64,000 bases of DNA from Nitrososphaerota archaeon (GTDB lineage: Archaea > Thermoproteota > Nitrososphaeria > Nitrososphaerales > Nitrosopumilaceae). Location of the stretch: the NCBI GenBank assembly GCA_028867785.1, contig JAGWFS010000003.1, positions 62,001 through 126,000 on the forward strand, given 5' to 3'. This document shows positions 49,695-58,518 of the stretch, one piece after another. Below the pieces are notes generated by a model that did no database searches, was not told the DNA's origin, and saw only the letters and a list, made by a program, of their open reading frames with translations. Numbering within the stretch: the first letter of the stretch is position 1; each line of letters starts with the position of its first letter. A program made the position numbers and the translations under genes.

Positions 49695-50200
49695 TTTTTA
49701 TGATAAGATACAAGTTTTCAAAAAACATGAGAGTCCTCTTTGTTGGGATTAATCCATCTCCTGGTACATATGATCGCGGTGTTCCCTTTTCAAATAACAA
49801 GACATTCTGGTATCTTTTAAACAGGGCAGGATTGATTGATGAAAAAATTTCAGACCTGAGAGATGATGCAAAACTAAAACAAATTTACAATAAAAAATTC
49901 AATCTGGTTTACAAATTTGGCTTGGTCAACGTGATAAACAGACCTACTCCAGACGTATCGTCACTAGTCAAAGGCGAGGAGAAAGAAGGAAGAAAAAAAG
50001 TCGCTGACATAATAAAGAGATACAAACCCCGAGTCGTTTGCTTTGTAGGAAAGATAGCATACGAAAAATTTTCACATGAAAAAAGATTTAGTTTTGGCTG
50101 GCAGGATGACATTTATCATTCCAGATCATATGTGATGCATTTTCCCTTGCATGGAAAGGCATCCGTAAGGATACGGGATCTAAAATTAATCGTGGTATGA
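49691..50200 (+). CDS. mug: Mismatch-specific uracil/thymine DNA glycosylase (Mug/TDG-like)
   Basis: A 169-residue protein from GTG 49691 (ATG 49700 is possible). VLFVGINPSPGTYD is the Mug/TDG catalytic-loop signature (GINPG), with the Asn that activates water. FWYLLNRAGL and NVINRPTPDVSSL are the neighbouring family motifs. It removes uracil or damaged bases from DNA. The overlap with DUF488 suggests a shared nucleic-acid repair role. Confidence 0.8.
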   Translation: MIFMIRYKFSKNMRVLFVGINPSPGTYDRGVPFSNNKTFWYLLNRAGLIDEKISDLRDDAKLKQIYNKKFNLVYKFGLVNVINRPTPDVSSLVKGEEKEGRKKVADIIKRYKPRVVCFVGKIAYEKFSHEKRFSFGWQDDIYHSRSYVMHFPLHGKASVRIRDLKLIVV

Positions 50201-50272
50201 TATGGTCCTTATGAGACATTGTAATGCATTGGATTAGTAGAACGCTGATTTAAGAATTGAAGGCAAATGTAA

Positions 50273-50347
50273 TTCTGGCACGAGTGGAATGATGAACCAA
50301 AACAACATGTAAGGATATTTGGAATTACAAAGTACAGGAAAGAGTAG
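50273..50347 (+). pseudogene. Short coding remnant
   Basis: An open stretch without a start codon that reads FWHEWNDEPKQHVRIFGITK and then YRKE before TAG. The composition is protein-like, and an in-frame TAA immediately precedes it. It is probably the 3' end of a decayed gene. Weak on its own, it fits the other remnants around the toxin-antitoxin pair. Confidence 0.25.
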
Positions 50348-50454
50348 CATGAGCGGCATGGGAATGACACACCATTAATCTAATTGCTAAAAGTTTTTTG
50401 AAAGAAGAGTGTAAAGACATAAAACTTGATTGACAAAATCTCATAAATATAACC

Positions 50455-50724
50455 CTAGTCGTTTCCATACGATTGCTTGTGATCACCAACATGGATTAAC
50501 TCTATTACATGTTTTGGATGTATATCGCGATAAATTATTCTGTAATTACGTCCTACGTGGTAGGAAAACGAACCGCCGTAAAGATGCGGTTTGTAAACTC
50601 CTAGTAATCCAGGGTTGTCCACATTAGCCAACTCAAGGAGAGCATCTTTGACCCTTTTTTGTAATTCAGGGCTGAGATTCTTGAAGCGGCTCTTGAATGT
50701 ATGATCTATCTCAAACTTCCACAA
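50455..50724 (-). CDS. RelE/ParE-type toxin
   Basis: An 89-residue protein: FEIDHTFKSRFKNLSPELQKRV, then LYGGSFSYHVGRNYRIIYRDI and a final VIELIHVGDHKQSYG. This is the RelE/ParE fold pattern with the RIIY strand and an His near the end. RelE proteins cut mRNA at ribosomes; ParE proteins poison gyrase. The TTG start lies three bases after the antitoxin stop. The pair is surrounded by gene remnants. Confidence 0.8.
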   Translation of the reverse strand: MWKFEIDHTFKSRFKNLSPELQKRVKDALLELANVDNPGLLGVYKPHLYGGSFSYHVGRNYRIIYRDIHPKHVIELIHVGDHKQSYGND

Positions 50725-50727
50725 TTC

Positions 50728-50850
50728 CTACTCTCCCAAATGCTTTAGCAGATCATGCACACTTGCAAACCTTAATCGTTTTTTCTTGTCGGAGTAAAAG
50801 TTCTTTATGGCTTCGACCTCCTCTTTTGAGAACTCACTCCATGGTTTCAT
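50728..50850 (-). CDS. Small antitoxin partner of the RelE-type toxin
   Basis: A 40-residue protein from ATG 50850, directly upstream of the toxin. It is charged (MKPWSEFSKEEVEAIKNFY, then SDKKKRLRFASVHDLLKHL) and ends in a helix suited to bind a toxin groove. It has no recognised DNA-binding domain, so autoregulation would need another protein. Position and size support the antitoxin role. Confidence 0.65.
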   Translation of the reverse strand: MKPWSEFSKEEVEAIKNFYSDKKKRLRFASVHDLLKHLGE

Positions 50851-50930
50851 TGGTAAAAATTATTCCATACCGATATATCTTTGATTCTTTAAGAGATCTA
50901 AATTGGATCAAAGTAATTTATCTGTACAAG

Positions 50931-51098
50931 ATGCTTTTGATATGCGAAAGTCCAAAAAATCACAAACCCATAGGTAAACACATCTATTCTGATAATGAAC
51001 ATTTTCATTTTGTGTGTGGCTTGGAAAAGCAGGATGTCGAGTCTTCAACTGACATAGAAAATGCAAGACCTTCAATATTTGATAGCGTGTATGTCTAA
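50931..51098 (+). pseudogene. Truncated N-terminal fragment of a zinc-type ferredoxin
   Basis: The 55-residue frame from ATG 50931 contains ESPKNHKPIGKHIYSDNEHF, HFVCGLEKQDVESSTDIENA, closely matching residues 7-47 of the ferredoxin at 41616 ([36 protein letters not shown]). It then diverges and stops before any cluster-binding Cys. It is a partial copy of the zinc-binding domain only, most likely a duplication remnant, though a free zinc-domain protein cannot be excluded. Confidence 0.6.
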
Positions 51099-51302
51099 TT
51101 TGTTATGTTGTACGATATAGACAGAAAGTATTATCATGGTAGACAATAAAGAAAGGACAAATTGTTTTGTGAAATCCAATAAAATTCCTCTTGATAGTTT
51201 ATGGCTTGACAGGATTTCTATTTTGAGATTCAATTTTCAAATTCAGATCATAGTATTTGATATCTAGCTAGAGTCAAATATGGGAAGACGTATCTGACAT
51301 AC

Positions 51303-52067
51303 ATGGGGTTAAAAATAGACGAATTTTTAGTTGGCAATTACATGTCAGAATATCCGATATCGGTAAAACCAGAAGTTTCGTTCAAAACAGTAGTTAGTTT
51401 TATGGCTGAAAACAGATTTTCTACATTAATTGTAATGGAGGAAGAAAAACTAATGCCAATCGGCATATTTACAGAAAGAGGAATTATTCGCCATATTGTA
51501 TCTGGGGAAAACATGGATCAAAGTATAAGACAGGATCTTATCCAATCTTTTGCTTCTGTCACACCCGACACTACGATAATCGAGGCTGCAAAATTAATGA
51601 TCTCAAAAAAGTCAAGGATTTTGGTATTTGCAGATGCCGATAAACTGGTTGGAACCATCACTGCTTCTGATATGCTAAGAGCATTTGGAGAAACAGATAG
51701 GGCACCAAGTTTGGAGACTGTCATTAGCAGTAAAGTCTATCACTGTCCGTTTGATACATCAATTTTAGATGCAGTAAAACTTCTTGACGAAAAAAATATC
51801 GGCAGCATACTGGTATCACATGATTCATCATGGGGAATATTTACACAGAGAGATCTGGTCAAGGTTCTTGCAAATGAAGTAGACTTGCAAAGCACTGTGG
51901 GGAAATATTCTTCATTTCCACTTGTTACGGCAAAGAAGAATATTTTAGCAAACGAAGCGGCAAAAATCATGGCATCAAAGAACATCAAAAGACTTGGACT
52001 GACAGAAAATAATTCCCTTATTGGAATTGTTACCGCACGAGATATTGTAGATGCATATCATATGTAG
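51303..52067 (+). CDS. Protein with two CBS-domain pairs
   Basis: A 254-residue protein made of four CBS repeats in two tandem pairs. Typical elements are MSEYPISVKPEVSFKTVVSFM, GIFTERGIIRHIVSG, GTITASDMLRAFG, GSILVSHDSSWGIFTQRDLVKVL and GIVTARDIVDAYHM. CBS pairs bind adenine nucleotides and sense energy charge. No catalytic domain is attached, so it is probably a regulatory partner of an unknown protein. Confidence 0.85.
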   Translation: MGLKIDEFLVGNYMSEYPISVKPEVSFKTVVSFMAENRFSTLIVMEEEKLMPIGIFTERGIIRHIVSGENMDQSIRQDLIQSFASVTPDTTIIEAAKLMISKKSRILVFADADKLVGTITASDMLRAFGETDRAPSLETVISSKVYHCPFDTSILDAVKLLDEKNIGSILVSHDSSWGIFTQRDLVKVLANEVDLQSTVGKYSSFPLVTAKKNILANEAAKIMASKNIKRLGLTENNSLIGIVTARDIVDAYHM

Positions 52068-52134
52068 GTATCCGAGGCTTGGGCACAATTAATCGTAAAA
52101 TAGCGAAATACAAAAATTTCGTCTTTAAGATCTT

Positions 52135-53223
52135 CTAGGTCTGCAAAATCTTTTCAGCATCGTTTTCTCCTTGTTCAATAAGCTTTGTTATCGTCTCAGA
52201 TGAAAAATCGACATCTTCAAAAAGATAATGTGTGTCTTCTTTTCGTTCTATTCTAATCATTTTTTTAATTACTGCGCCCTGTTCAAATACAAGTCTGCGA
52301 TATTCTTGCTCAATCTCCTCAAACTTTTCCTTGTTTTTCTCGTCAAGACTACTTTTTTCCAAGATGTCATGCATTTTTTGCATAAGATCAAGATGCTTTT
52401 CTGTTCTTTTCGAGACATCGATAGCCCACTGCGTCTTGTCTGCAAACATAATGTCACGGGCCCTGTGCCACGATTCCATCATGTTTTTGGGAAGATCGTC
52501 CTGTTCATGTGGAAAGAGGTCGGTTACAAACACAATCTTGTGATTCTTCGGGGAAGCGTCCATTACAGCAATCAATGGCGTGTTGTTAAGCAGTGCACCA
52601 TCCCAAAAATACCTTCCATTTATCTCCGTCCACGCGATTCCGTAAAAAGGATAACCGATGCTTGCAAGTATGTTTTCAATCGTGATCTCATGCCGCTTGC
52701 TATCGAATACCACTCGTGTCCCTTTTTTTATGTCAGTTGAGGTTACAATAAGACGCGGTCTGTCAGGATTCTTTAGTTTACCAAAGTCTACAAACTCTTC
52801 AAGTGTTTCTTTGAGTGGAGCTGTATCATAGATATACGGATGGTTAACAGAGGCAACAAACATCCATGGGTTTAGCCACAGCGCAGTAAAAGCACTCGGG
52901 TTTCCATAAAAGCTTGAATATACCGAGGACAGCATTGCCCTGAATTTCTGCAATGGAAACGACGGAATCGACTTTTCAATAAGCCTAGTCCAAAAGTCTT
53001 CTAGATCCTTGGATGGGTTGTCGTTTTTACTTGCCGCAATTATTGCAGCATTAATTGCTCCAATAGATGTGCCTGATACAATGTCAAACTTGACATTGTG
53101 CTTTGCAAGTGTCTTAAAGGCGCCGCACTCATAAGCACCAAGTGAGCCTCCCCCTTGCAATACAAGCACGTTTTCAAGATCAGGGTTTTTTTCTTTTGAT
53201 GTAATCTCGTTCTTGTGTATCAA
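52135..53223 (-). CDS. Patatin-like phospholipase
   Basis: A 362-residue paralogue of 10488. It has LQGGGSLGAYECGAFKTLAK, the nucleophile motif GTSIGAINAAI and the catalytic Asp in WDGALLNNTPL. Its ATG overlaps the stop of the NDH-2 gene (ATGA), so the two enzymes are made together. The near association of patatin and NDH-2 at both loci suggests a linked membrane-lipid or quinone function. Confidence 0.85.
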   Translation of the reverse strand: MIHKNEITSKEKNPDLENVLVLQGGGSLGAYECGAFKTLAKHNVKFDIVSGTSIGAINAAIIAASKNDNPSKDLEDFWTRLIEKSIPSFPLQKFRAMLSSVYSSFYGNPSAFTALWLNPWMFVASVNHPYIYDTAPLKETLEEFVDFGKLKNPDRPRLIVTSTDIKKGTRVVFDSKRHEITIENILASIGYPFYGIAWTEINGRYFWDGALLNNTPLIAVMDASPKNHKIVFVTDLFPHEQDDLPKNMMESWHRARDIMFADKTQWAIDVSKRTEKHLDLMQKMHDILEKSSLDEKNKEKFEEIEQEYRRLVFEQGAVIKKMIRIERKEDTHYLFEDVDFSSETITKLIEQGENDAEKILQT

Positions 53224-54623
53224 GTCGTATCGCTTTTAGCTTCATGTTTTGACGCCAAATTCTCTGTATCTGATAAAGCCTTTGCCTGTATCTCCTGGTT
53301 TTCTGTAAAGATATTCAATCGAGTGATATCCGGTTTGAAAAACATGTCGATTGTCCAGTCTGTCAGTACCCTCAGTTTCTTTTCCAGAGTGGGCAAACTA
53401 CTTAGATAGTAGGATCTCCAAATCATCCACGCAAGAAGGCCGTGAGTCTTTATACCAAACAGTATGCCGACGCCTTTTCTTTTTCCAATTTGGGCCATTA
53501 TTCCTCTTGACTTGTAATTGAAACTGATTTTGTTTCCCCCTCTTATTGCTGATATCAGATTGTTTGCCACAACTTTTGCTTCCTCTACTGCATTTTGTGC
53601 AGTTGGCGGATACGGTCTCCCGGTATGTGTATCTGTTATGGATGCACAGTCTCCGAGCGCATACACACCGGCAATCCCCTTGACCTCCAGATATCTGTCA
53701 ACCACAATTCGTCCACTTTTGTCATGTTCGCATTGTAATTCTTTGACAATCTTTTCCGGGGTCACGCCTCCCGCCCATACTAGCGTGTGTGTCACTATAA
53801 CAGTACCATCCTTTAGCTTCACATCATACTGGGTTGCCGAACTGACGGGATTTTGCAGGATTATATCTATTCCAGATTCTTTCAGCTTTTGTGTTGCAAA
53901 TTTTGAAAGGTCATCTGTTACTTCGGGCAATATTTTTCCCCCGGCATCCACAAGAACCATCCGTATATCTTTGACATCTATATCATGATAAAAGTCCCTA
54001 ACTGCATCCCTGACTAGTGCGTTCAATTCGCCAACCGTCTCTATGCCTGCAAACCCGCCTCCGACAACAACAAAGGTCATCAAACCCTGCCTTGATTCGC
54101 TGTCTTGTTCCATACTAGCCTGCTCCAGCATGTCAATGACATGATTGCGCAGAATAATTGCGTCACCTAGACTTTTCATTGTATAGGAACACTTTCTGAC
54201 ATCATCCATGCCAAAGAAATTAGTCTCACCGCCAAGAGACACTACCAAGTAGTCATAATCCAAGGTGTGATCATGGTAATTTACAGACCCGTTTCTGTTG
54301 CCTGTTACGCTTGATATGACGGCCTGTCTTTTTTGAAAATCAATAGAGCTTACTGTTGCCTCGTAAAATCTGGCTCTTTTGCAAAACGCTCTTATCGGTG
54401 TTACTATGTGCCTTGTTTCTATCATGCCCGAAGCCACCTCTGGCAGCATGGGAGTAAAGAGAAGAAAGTTGTTCTTGCTCACCATGCTAACGTCTATAGT
54501 AAAATCATTTTCAAACTTTTTTTCCAGTCTTCTTAAGACCTCGATTCCTGCAAATCCTCCTCCTATGACAAGTATTCTTTTTTGATCGCTTACGTCAATG
54601 TTGTTCTTTCCGCTTTTTTTCAT
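53220..54623 (-). CDS. Type II NADH dehydrogenase
   Basis: A 467-residue NDH-2-like flavoprotein: ILVIGGGFAGIEVLRRLE (FAD), NNFLLFTPMLPEVASGMIETRHI, a second GGGFAGIETVGELN (NAD) and VYALGDCASITDTHTGRPYPPTAQ. The C-terminal half includes LLAWMIWRSYYLSSLPTLEKKLRV, probably the membrane-facing helix. Unlike the paralogue at 6987 it has no N-terminal membrane domain or zinc finger. It would oxidise NAD(P)H and reduce quinone without proton pumping. Confidence 0.9.
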   Translation of the reverse strand: MKKSGKNNIDVSDQKRILVIGGGFAGIEVLRRLEKKFENDFTIDVSMVSKNNFLLFTPMLPEVASGMIETRHIVTPIRAFCKRARFYEATVSSIDFQKRQAVISSVTGNRNGSVNYHDHTLDYDYLVVSLGGETNFFGMDDVRKCSYTMKSLGDAIILRNHVIDMLEQASMEQDSESRQGLMTFVVVGGGFAGIETVGELNALVRDAVRDFYHDIDVKDIRMVLVDAGGKILPEVTDDLSKFATQKLKESGIDIILQNPVSSATQYDVKLKDGTVIVTHTLVWAGGVTPEKIVKELQCEHDKSGRIVVDRYLEVKGIAGVYALGDCASITDTHTGRPYPPTAQNAVEEAKVVANNLISAIRGGNKISFNYKSRGIMAQIGKRKGVGILFGIKTHGLLAWMIWRSYYLSSLPTLEKKLRVLTDWTIDMFFKPDITRLNIFTENQEIQAKALSDTENLASKHEAKSDTT

Positions 54624-54804
54624 GTACCAGGTACTGAGTTCGTCTAATTTAATACCATATGAAAATTCCCAATTGTAATTGATTACTATCTTATCGTATT
54701 ATAATCAATGATACGAAAGCAGCGAGAATTGTTTAGTAAAAGGATCATTAGAGATGCAGACGTTTGAGGCTCCAAGTCAGGAGATTCACAAGTTTTGATA
54801 AAAG

Positions 54805-55029
54805 TCAACTAAAATTTTTGCAGACTTCATCAGACTGCTTGATTTCGATCCTTGTCCCGTCTTTATCATACATGTAAAGTTTTCGAGGCTCTTCTCCAGC
54901 AGTTTTTTTGTGAGAACTGTCACAGAATGGCTGGTTTTTACTCAAACCGCACATGCACATCCACTTGGATTCATTCCCTACCTTGATCTCCATCGGACCG
55001 GTAGCATCCTTTCGTACTAATCTTGCCAT
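54805..55029 (-). CDS. CDGSH iron-sulfur protein
   Basis: A 74-residue protein with the cluster motif CMCGLSKNQPFCDSSHK, where three Cys and one His bind a [2Fe-2S] cluster as in mitoNEET-type proteins. The start MARLVRKDATGPMEI is typical of prokaryotic CDGSH proteins. It is cytosolic, single-domain, and probably acts in redox sensing or cluster transfer. Confidence 0.85.
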   Translation of the reverse strand: MARLVRKDATGPMEIKVGNESKWMCMCGLSKNQPFCDSSHKKTAGEEPRKLYMYDKDGTRIEIKQSDEVCKNFS

Positions 55030-55223
55030 TACTGATCATGAATATCGCAATAACATAAAAATTAGATGTTGATTATCACAGGTCTTTACTCATATAATCA
55101 GGGTTCTCTCAAGTTTGAGTTCTTTGGAAGTGTAGAATTCACAATTGGTTGAATGTTTGCGATAATAGACGCGTTCCTAGTAGCAGAGAGTATTACTTTT
55201 TGGTTCAAAAAAAGATTTGGAGT

Positions 55224-55652
55224 CTATTTTACAACAAGCACTGGAATCTTTGACTTGTGCACGATAGCATTTGCAACGCTTCCCAGAAACATCTCTTTAA
55301 CGGCACCCAGTCCTCTTGAACTTATTATTATGATATCGAACTTTTTGGATGAGGCAAAGTCTGTTATCTCCCACACCTCATTGCGGTACAATATTTTTTC
55401 ATAAAACACGATTCCGTTCTGAGCTGCGATTCTTTTTGCCTCACGCATGAATTTCTTGACTTCTTTTTCATTCTCCTTCCTAAGTGGGGTAAGAAACCTT
55501 CCTAGGTTTACAGTATAAAGAGGTATCACGCACAATCCAGTTATAGTGGCACCACACTGTCTTGCAAGATAGATTGCCTCATTTAGCCCCTTGAAAGAAT
55601 TCTTGGAACCGTCAAGCGGTACAAGGATTTTTTTAATTTTTGGTTTCATCAA
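55224..55652 (-). CDS. Universal stress protein (UspA family)
   Basis: A 142-residue UspA protein with [20 protein letters not shown] and SSRGLGAVKEMFLGSVANAI. The ATP motif's first Gly is replaced by Ser, the others are kept. It is most similar to 42119 (shared [10 protein letters not shown] region). It faces the next UspA gene at 55882, separated by about 230 bases. Confidence 0.9.
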   Translation of the reverse strand: MMKPKIKKILVPLDGSKNSFKGLNEAIYLARQCGATITGLCVIPLYTVNLGRFLTPLRKENEKEVKKFMREAKRIAAQNGIVFYEKILYRNEVWEITDFASSKKFDIIIISSRGLGAVKEMFLGSVANAIVHKSKIPVLVVK

Positions 55653-55881
55653 AGACTATCTAGTGCGCCTACTACTTGTTTTCTTATAATGTTTTTGACA
55701 TAGTTCAGCTCATGCTAATCAAGTAATCTCAAATTTTTCAAAACAAGGGTGGTAAACTGACGTCCTCGACCATAATTATATCGTCTTTGTTTCTATCCAA
55801 TTAAGCGCCTGTGTCATTTTCACCCGTGATTAGCACGCCTGTTAGGTAGATTCTTTAGCAACAAGCGCAAAACACACGCAT

Positions 55882-56310
55882 ATGATTAAACACATCATGA
55901 TTCCATATGATCAGTCAGAGCCCGCCAGCAGAGCTCTAGAGTTTGCAACAGACTTGGCTATAAAATACGATTCAAAGATCAGTATTGTAACATGTATTGT
56001 ACCGCAGGTACCTATGAATCCGGTAATGTCGGCGTCTTATGCAGAGACGTTGGTGTCGATGCGAAAAAACGCCGCCGATGCAGTGTCAGAAATTGAATCA
56101 AAAATCAAGGGCCTTGGAATACCAGCAAAAGCCGAGATCTTGGAAGGAGTATCAGTATCCAACGAACTGCTGTCCTATGCAGAATCTCACCAGGTAGACC
56201 TTATAGTGATGGGCTCTCGCGGACTGGGGGGGTTTAAGAAACTGCTTCTTGGCAGCGTGGCAGGTAGCGTATCTCAGCATTCGACATGCCCTGTTCTGAT
56301 AGTAAAGTAG
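55882..56310 (+). CDS. Universal stress protein (UspA family)
   Basis: A 142-residue UspA protein with KHIMIPYDQSEPASRALEFA and a complete ATP motif GSRGLGGFKKLLLGSVAGSV. It differs from the other three copies in the first loop (YDQSEPA instead of LDGSKNS), a separate subgroup. It lies just before the MFS transporter gene on the same strand. Confidence 0.9.
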   Translation: MIKHIMIPYDQSEPASRALEFATDLAIKYDSKISIVTCIVPQVPMNPVMSASYAETLVSMRKNAADAVSEIESKIKGLGIPAKAEILEGVSVSNELLSYAESHQVDLIVMGSRGLGGFKKLLLGSVAGSVSQHSTCPVLIVK

Positions 56311-56421
56311 CATACGGTGAACACTACGTGGCGTATTGTCAGTTTCTGACATGCCAGATGATCTCGTTTGCAACTAATCTCAACCCAACAGATTAAAGAA
56401 TAGTTTAGCGCACAATACAGT

Positions 56422-57675
56422 ACGAAAGAGATCATCCCAAGAGGAAACATTGCCGTACTTGTCATTGCAACGTCGATTTCTGGTGCAAGCAATGTAGCGC
56501 TCTCGTTTCTGCCTATTTATTTTACCTCGCTTGGGGGAACTGTACTCCAGTACGGAACAATCACAACATTTGCCACGCTAATTGGGATACCGGCAACAAT
56601 TGGTGGCGGAGCAATTGCAGGAAGACACAGTCTCAAAAAGATCGCAATCCTGACATCATGGATAGGACCTGCCGTAATTTTTGGCTATTACTTTTCGAGC
56701 AGCTGGACCGTGCTTTCAATTCCGATACTGATTGGCGCCGTAGGTGCAGTCGGCTCTACTGCCTGGCGACAGCTTGTGTCTGACGCCACCGTACAAAAAA
56801 GCAGAACTGCGCAGCTATCGCTTTACCAAACTCTTACCACGTTGCCCTCCATGTTTGCACCTCTTGTTGGTGGATACCTAGTGCATACGATGGGAACAGT
56901 TGATGGATTCAGGGTAGGGGCACTGGTTGCGCTTGCAATGTCTCCAATTTCCACAATATTGCTAGTCAAGTTCTTGCGTGAAAAAGGCTCGAATATGATA
57001 CAAATAGAACACAGACAGTCGGCACACAATAGGCCCGAACCACTAGAATCTGCGTCTCGCTATACAAAGGACTTTTGGTCTAACTTTACCAAGCTTCCAA
57101 AGGCATTGATTCCACTGCTATCGGCCTATGTGCTTGTCATAGTGGCAAATTCCACAACAAGCCCGTACCTGATATTTTACGGAACTGCCATTGCAAAATT
57201 TGACAGTTTTCAGTGGGGAATAATCCTGAGCTTGCAGCTCTTGTTTGCAAACATGGTCAGGACTCCGCTTGGAATCATATCTGATAGGTTTGACAAGAGA
57301 AAGGTACTGCTGGTATCTGTCATCACGACAGCACCGCTCTCAACATTTCTCATACTGGAGAATTCTTTTTGGGGCATACTTGGGATATTGCTTGCCATGA
57401 TTGCTACAGGTGTAAGCTATGGGCCCACGCATGAGGCCATTCAGATTGAGATGACCCCAAGGGAGAGAAGACCGGCATTGTTTGCAATATACGACGTGCT
57501 GCGAAACGCATCAGTGTCAGCTGGAACAATGATTGGCGCAGTGCTTTTTACCATAAACTACGCACTACCGTTTTACGGTTTTACCATCATAGAAGTGTGC
57601 GCGGGGGCAATCATAGCCTGTGCATTCTTTAGAAAATCTTGGAGACAAAAACCGGTTGCTGTCACATCACAATAA
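56422..57675 (+). CDS. MFS transporter lacking a canonical start codon
   Basis: A 12-helix MFS protein. ATG/GTG/TTG start only appears at 56710, which would delete the first three helices. In the same frame, from ACG 56422, the sequence reads KEIIPRGNIAVLVIATSISG, then ALSFLPIYFTSLGG and the conserved loop GRHSLKK, giving a normal 417-residue protein. A TATA-like TTAAAGAATAGTTTA lies about 25 bases before 56422. Either the ancestral ATG mutated to ACG, or ACG is used. GIISDRFDKRKVLL is the second-half loop motif. Substrate unknown. Confidence 0.7.
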   Translation, partial: TKEIIPRGNIAVLVIATSISGASNVALSFLPIYFTSLGGTVLQYGTITTFATLIGIPATIGGGAIAGRHSLKKIAILTSWIGPAVIFGYYFSSSWTVLSIPILIGAVGAVGSTAWRQLVSDATVQKSRTAQLSLYQTLTTLPSMFAPLVGGYLVHTMGTVDGFRVGALVALAMSPISTILLVKFLREKGSNMIQIEHRQSAHNRPEPLESASRYTKDFWSNFTKLPKALIPLLSAYVLVIVANSTTSPYLIFYGTAIAKFDSFQWGIILSLQLLFANMVRTPLGIISDRFDKRKVLLVSVITTAPLSTFLILENSFWGILGILLAMIATGVSYGPTHEAIQIEMTPRERRPALFAIYDVLRNASVSAGTMIGAVLFTINYALPFYGFTIIEVCAGAIIACAFFRKSWRQKPVAVTSQ

Positions 57676-57676
57676 A

Positions 57677-58441
57677 TTACAATGCCTGTGCAGTATACAG
57701 CGACTGTATCGAGCCGTAAAATCTCTGCAGGTCGGAGATCGAGCCTGCATCGACGTCTCCAGATTTTTCAAGGCCCTGCCTTCTTGACAGGACCTCATCA
57801 CATTGTTCCGTATACCTGTTTGTAACGTCCTCTATCCTGTCCTGAGAAAAGGCAATCACATAGACATACTGTTTTTTCCAGTTTCTTTCGTAATAGTGCG
57901 GATTGTCAAAAGAGTGAGGGTACTGGAACGTAGAGTCTGTATGGAACCACCTGTTATCAAGAAGTACTTCATTCCAGCAGTGATCCAGATAGTCGTATGC
58001 AATTCGTGATTGGATGGATACGGAATTCAGTACGGCACCAAAGAGTATGGACCACTCGCCGCACCTTCCATATCGAGTCTCTGCTATTTTCAACACGTCA
58101 CTGTATCTTGGAATTGTCTTTTCTGCGCCACACTTGCTGCAGGTATGAATCTCGGTCTTGCGCACCTGCCAAGAATTTCCTGTCTCTACTTTTACTTGCA
58201 TGGGAGAGTCGCCTCCTGCGTTGCATTTGTCACATGCAATCCTGTTTGGAGTCCAAGTCATGAAATTTTTGAACCATTGCAACAGCGATGGGACCGGGTC
58301 TCCTTCCAGTACGTCTTTTGGTATGATGTTTCTGACAGATTTTAGGACTTGCGGGTCGTTGTACTGGCTTGTAATTGTCTTGTAGAAGAGAAAAGAGTTC
58401 TTGATTGCGTCAAAATCAAGACTAGAACAGTTTGGCTGCAT
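57677..58441 (-). CDS. Transglutaminase-fold protein with peptide:N-glycanase-like active site
   Basis: A 254-residue soluble protein. A zinc site is formed by C70/C73 (CDKC) and C101/C104 (CSKC). The catalytic triad is C127 in GRCGEWSILF, H154 in DHCWNEVLL and D169 in WFHTDST. This order, the RCGEW and DHxWxEV motifs and the W-x-H-x-D end are those of Png1/NGLY1, which removes N-glycans from misfolded glycoproteins; Cys-to-His spacing (27) equals the yeast enzyme. It lacks the eukaryotic PUB domain. It is convergent with the MFS gene (one base apart). A transglutaminase or protease role is the alternative. Confidence 0.7.
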   Translation of the reverse strand: MQPNCSSLDFDAIKNSFLFYKTITSQYNDPQVLKSVRNIIPKDVLEGDPVPSLLQWFKNFMTWTPNRIACDKCNAGGDSPMQVKVETGNSWQVRKTEIHTCSKCGAEKTIPRYSDVLKIAETRYGRCGEWSILFGAVLNSVSIQSRIAYDYLDHCWNEVLLDNRWFHTDSTFQYPHSFDNPHYYERNWKKQYVYVIAFSQDRIEDVTNRYTEQCDEVLSRRQGLEKSGDVDAGSISDLQRFYGSIQSLYTAQAL

Positions 58442-58518
58442 TATTTTTCATTGTGAAAACAGAAAGATATGCTTTTTCTCAAAGCAAGGTTTCTATAATT
58501 TAAAGAACAATAACAGGC

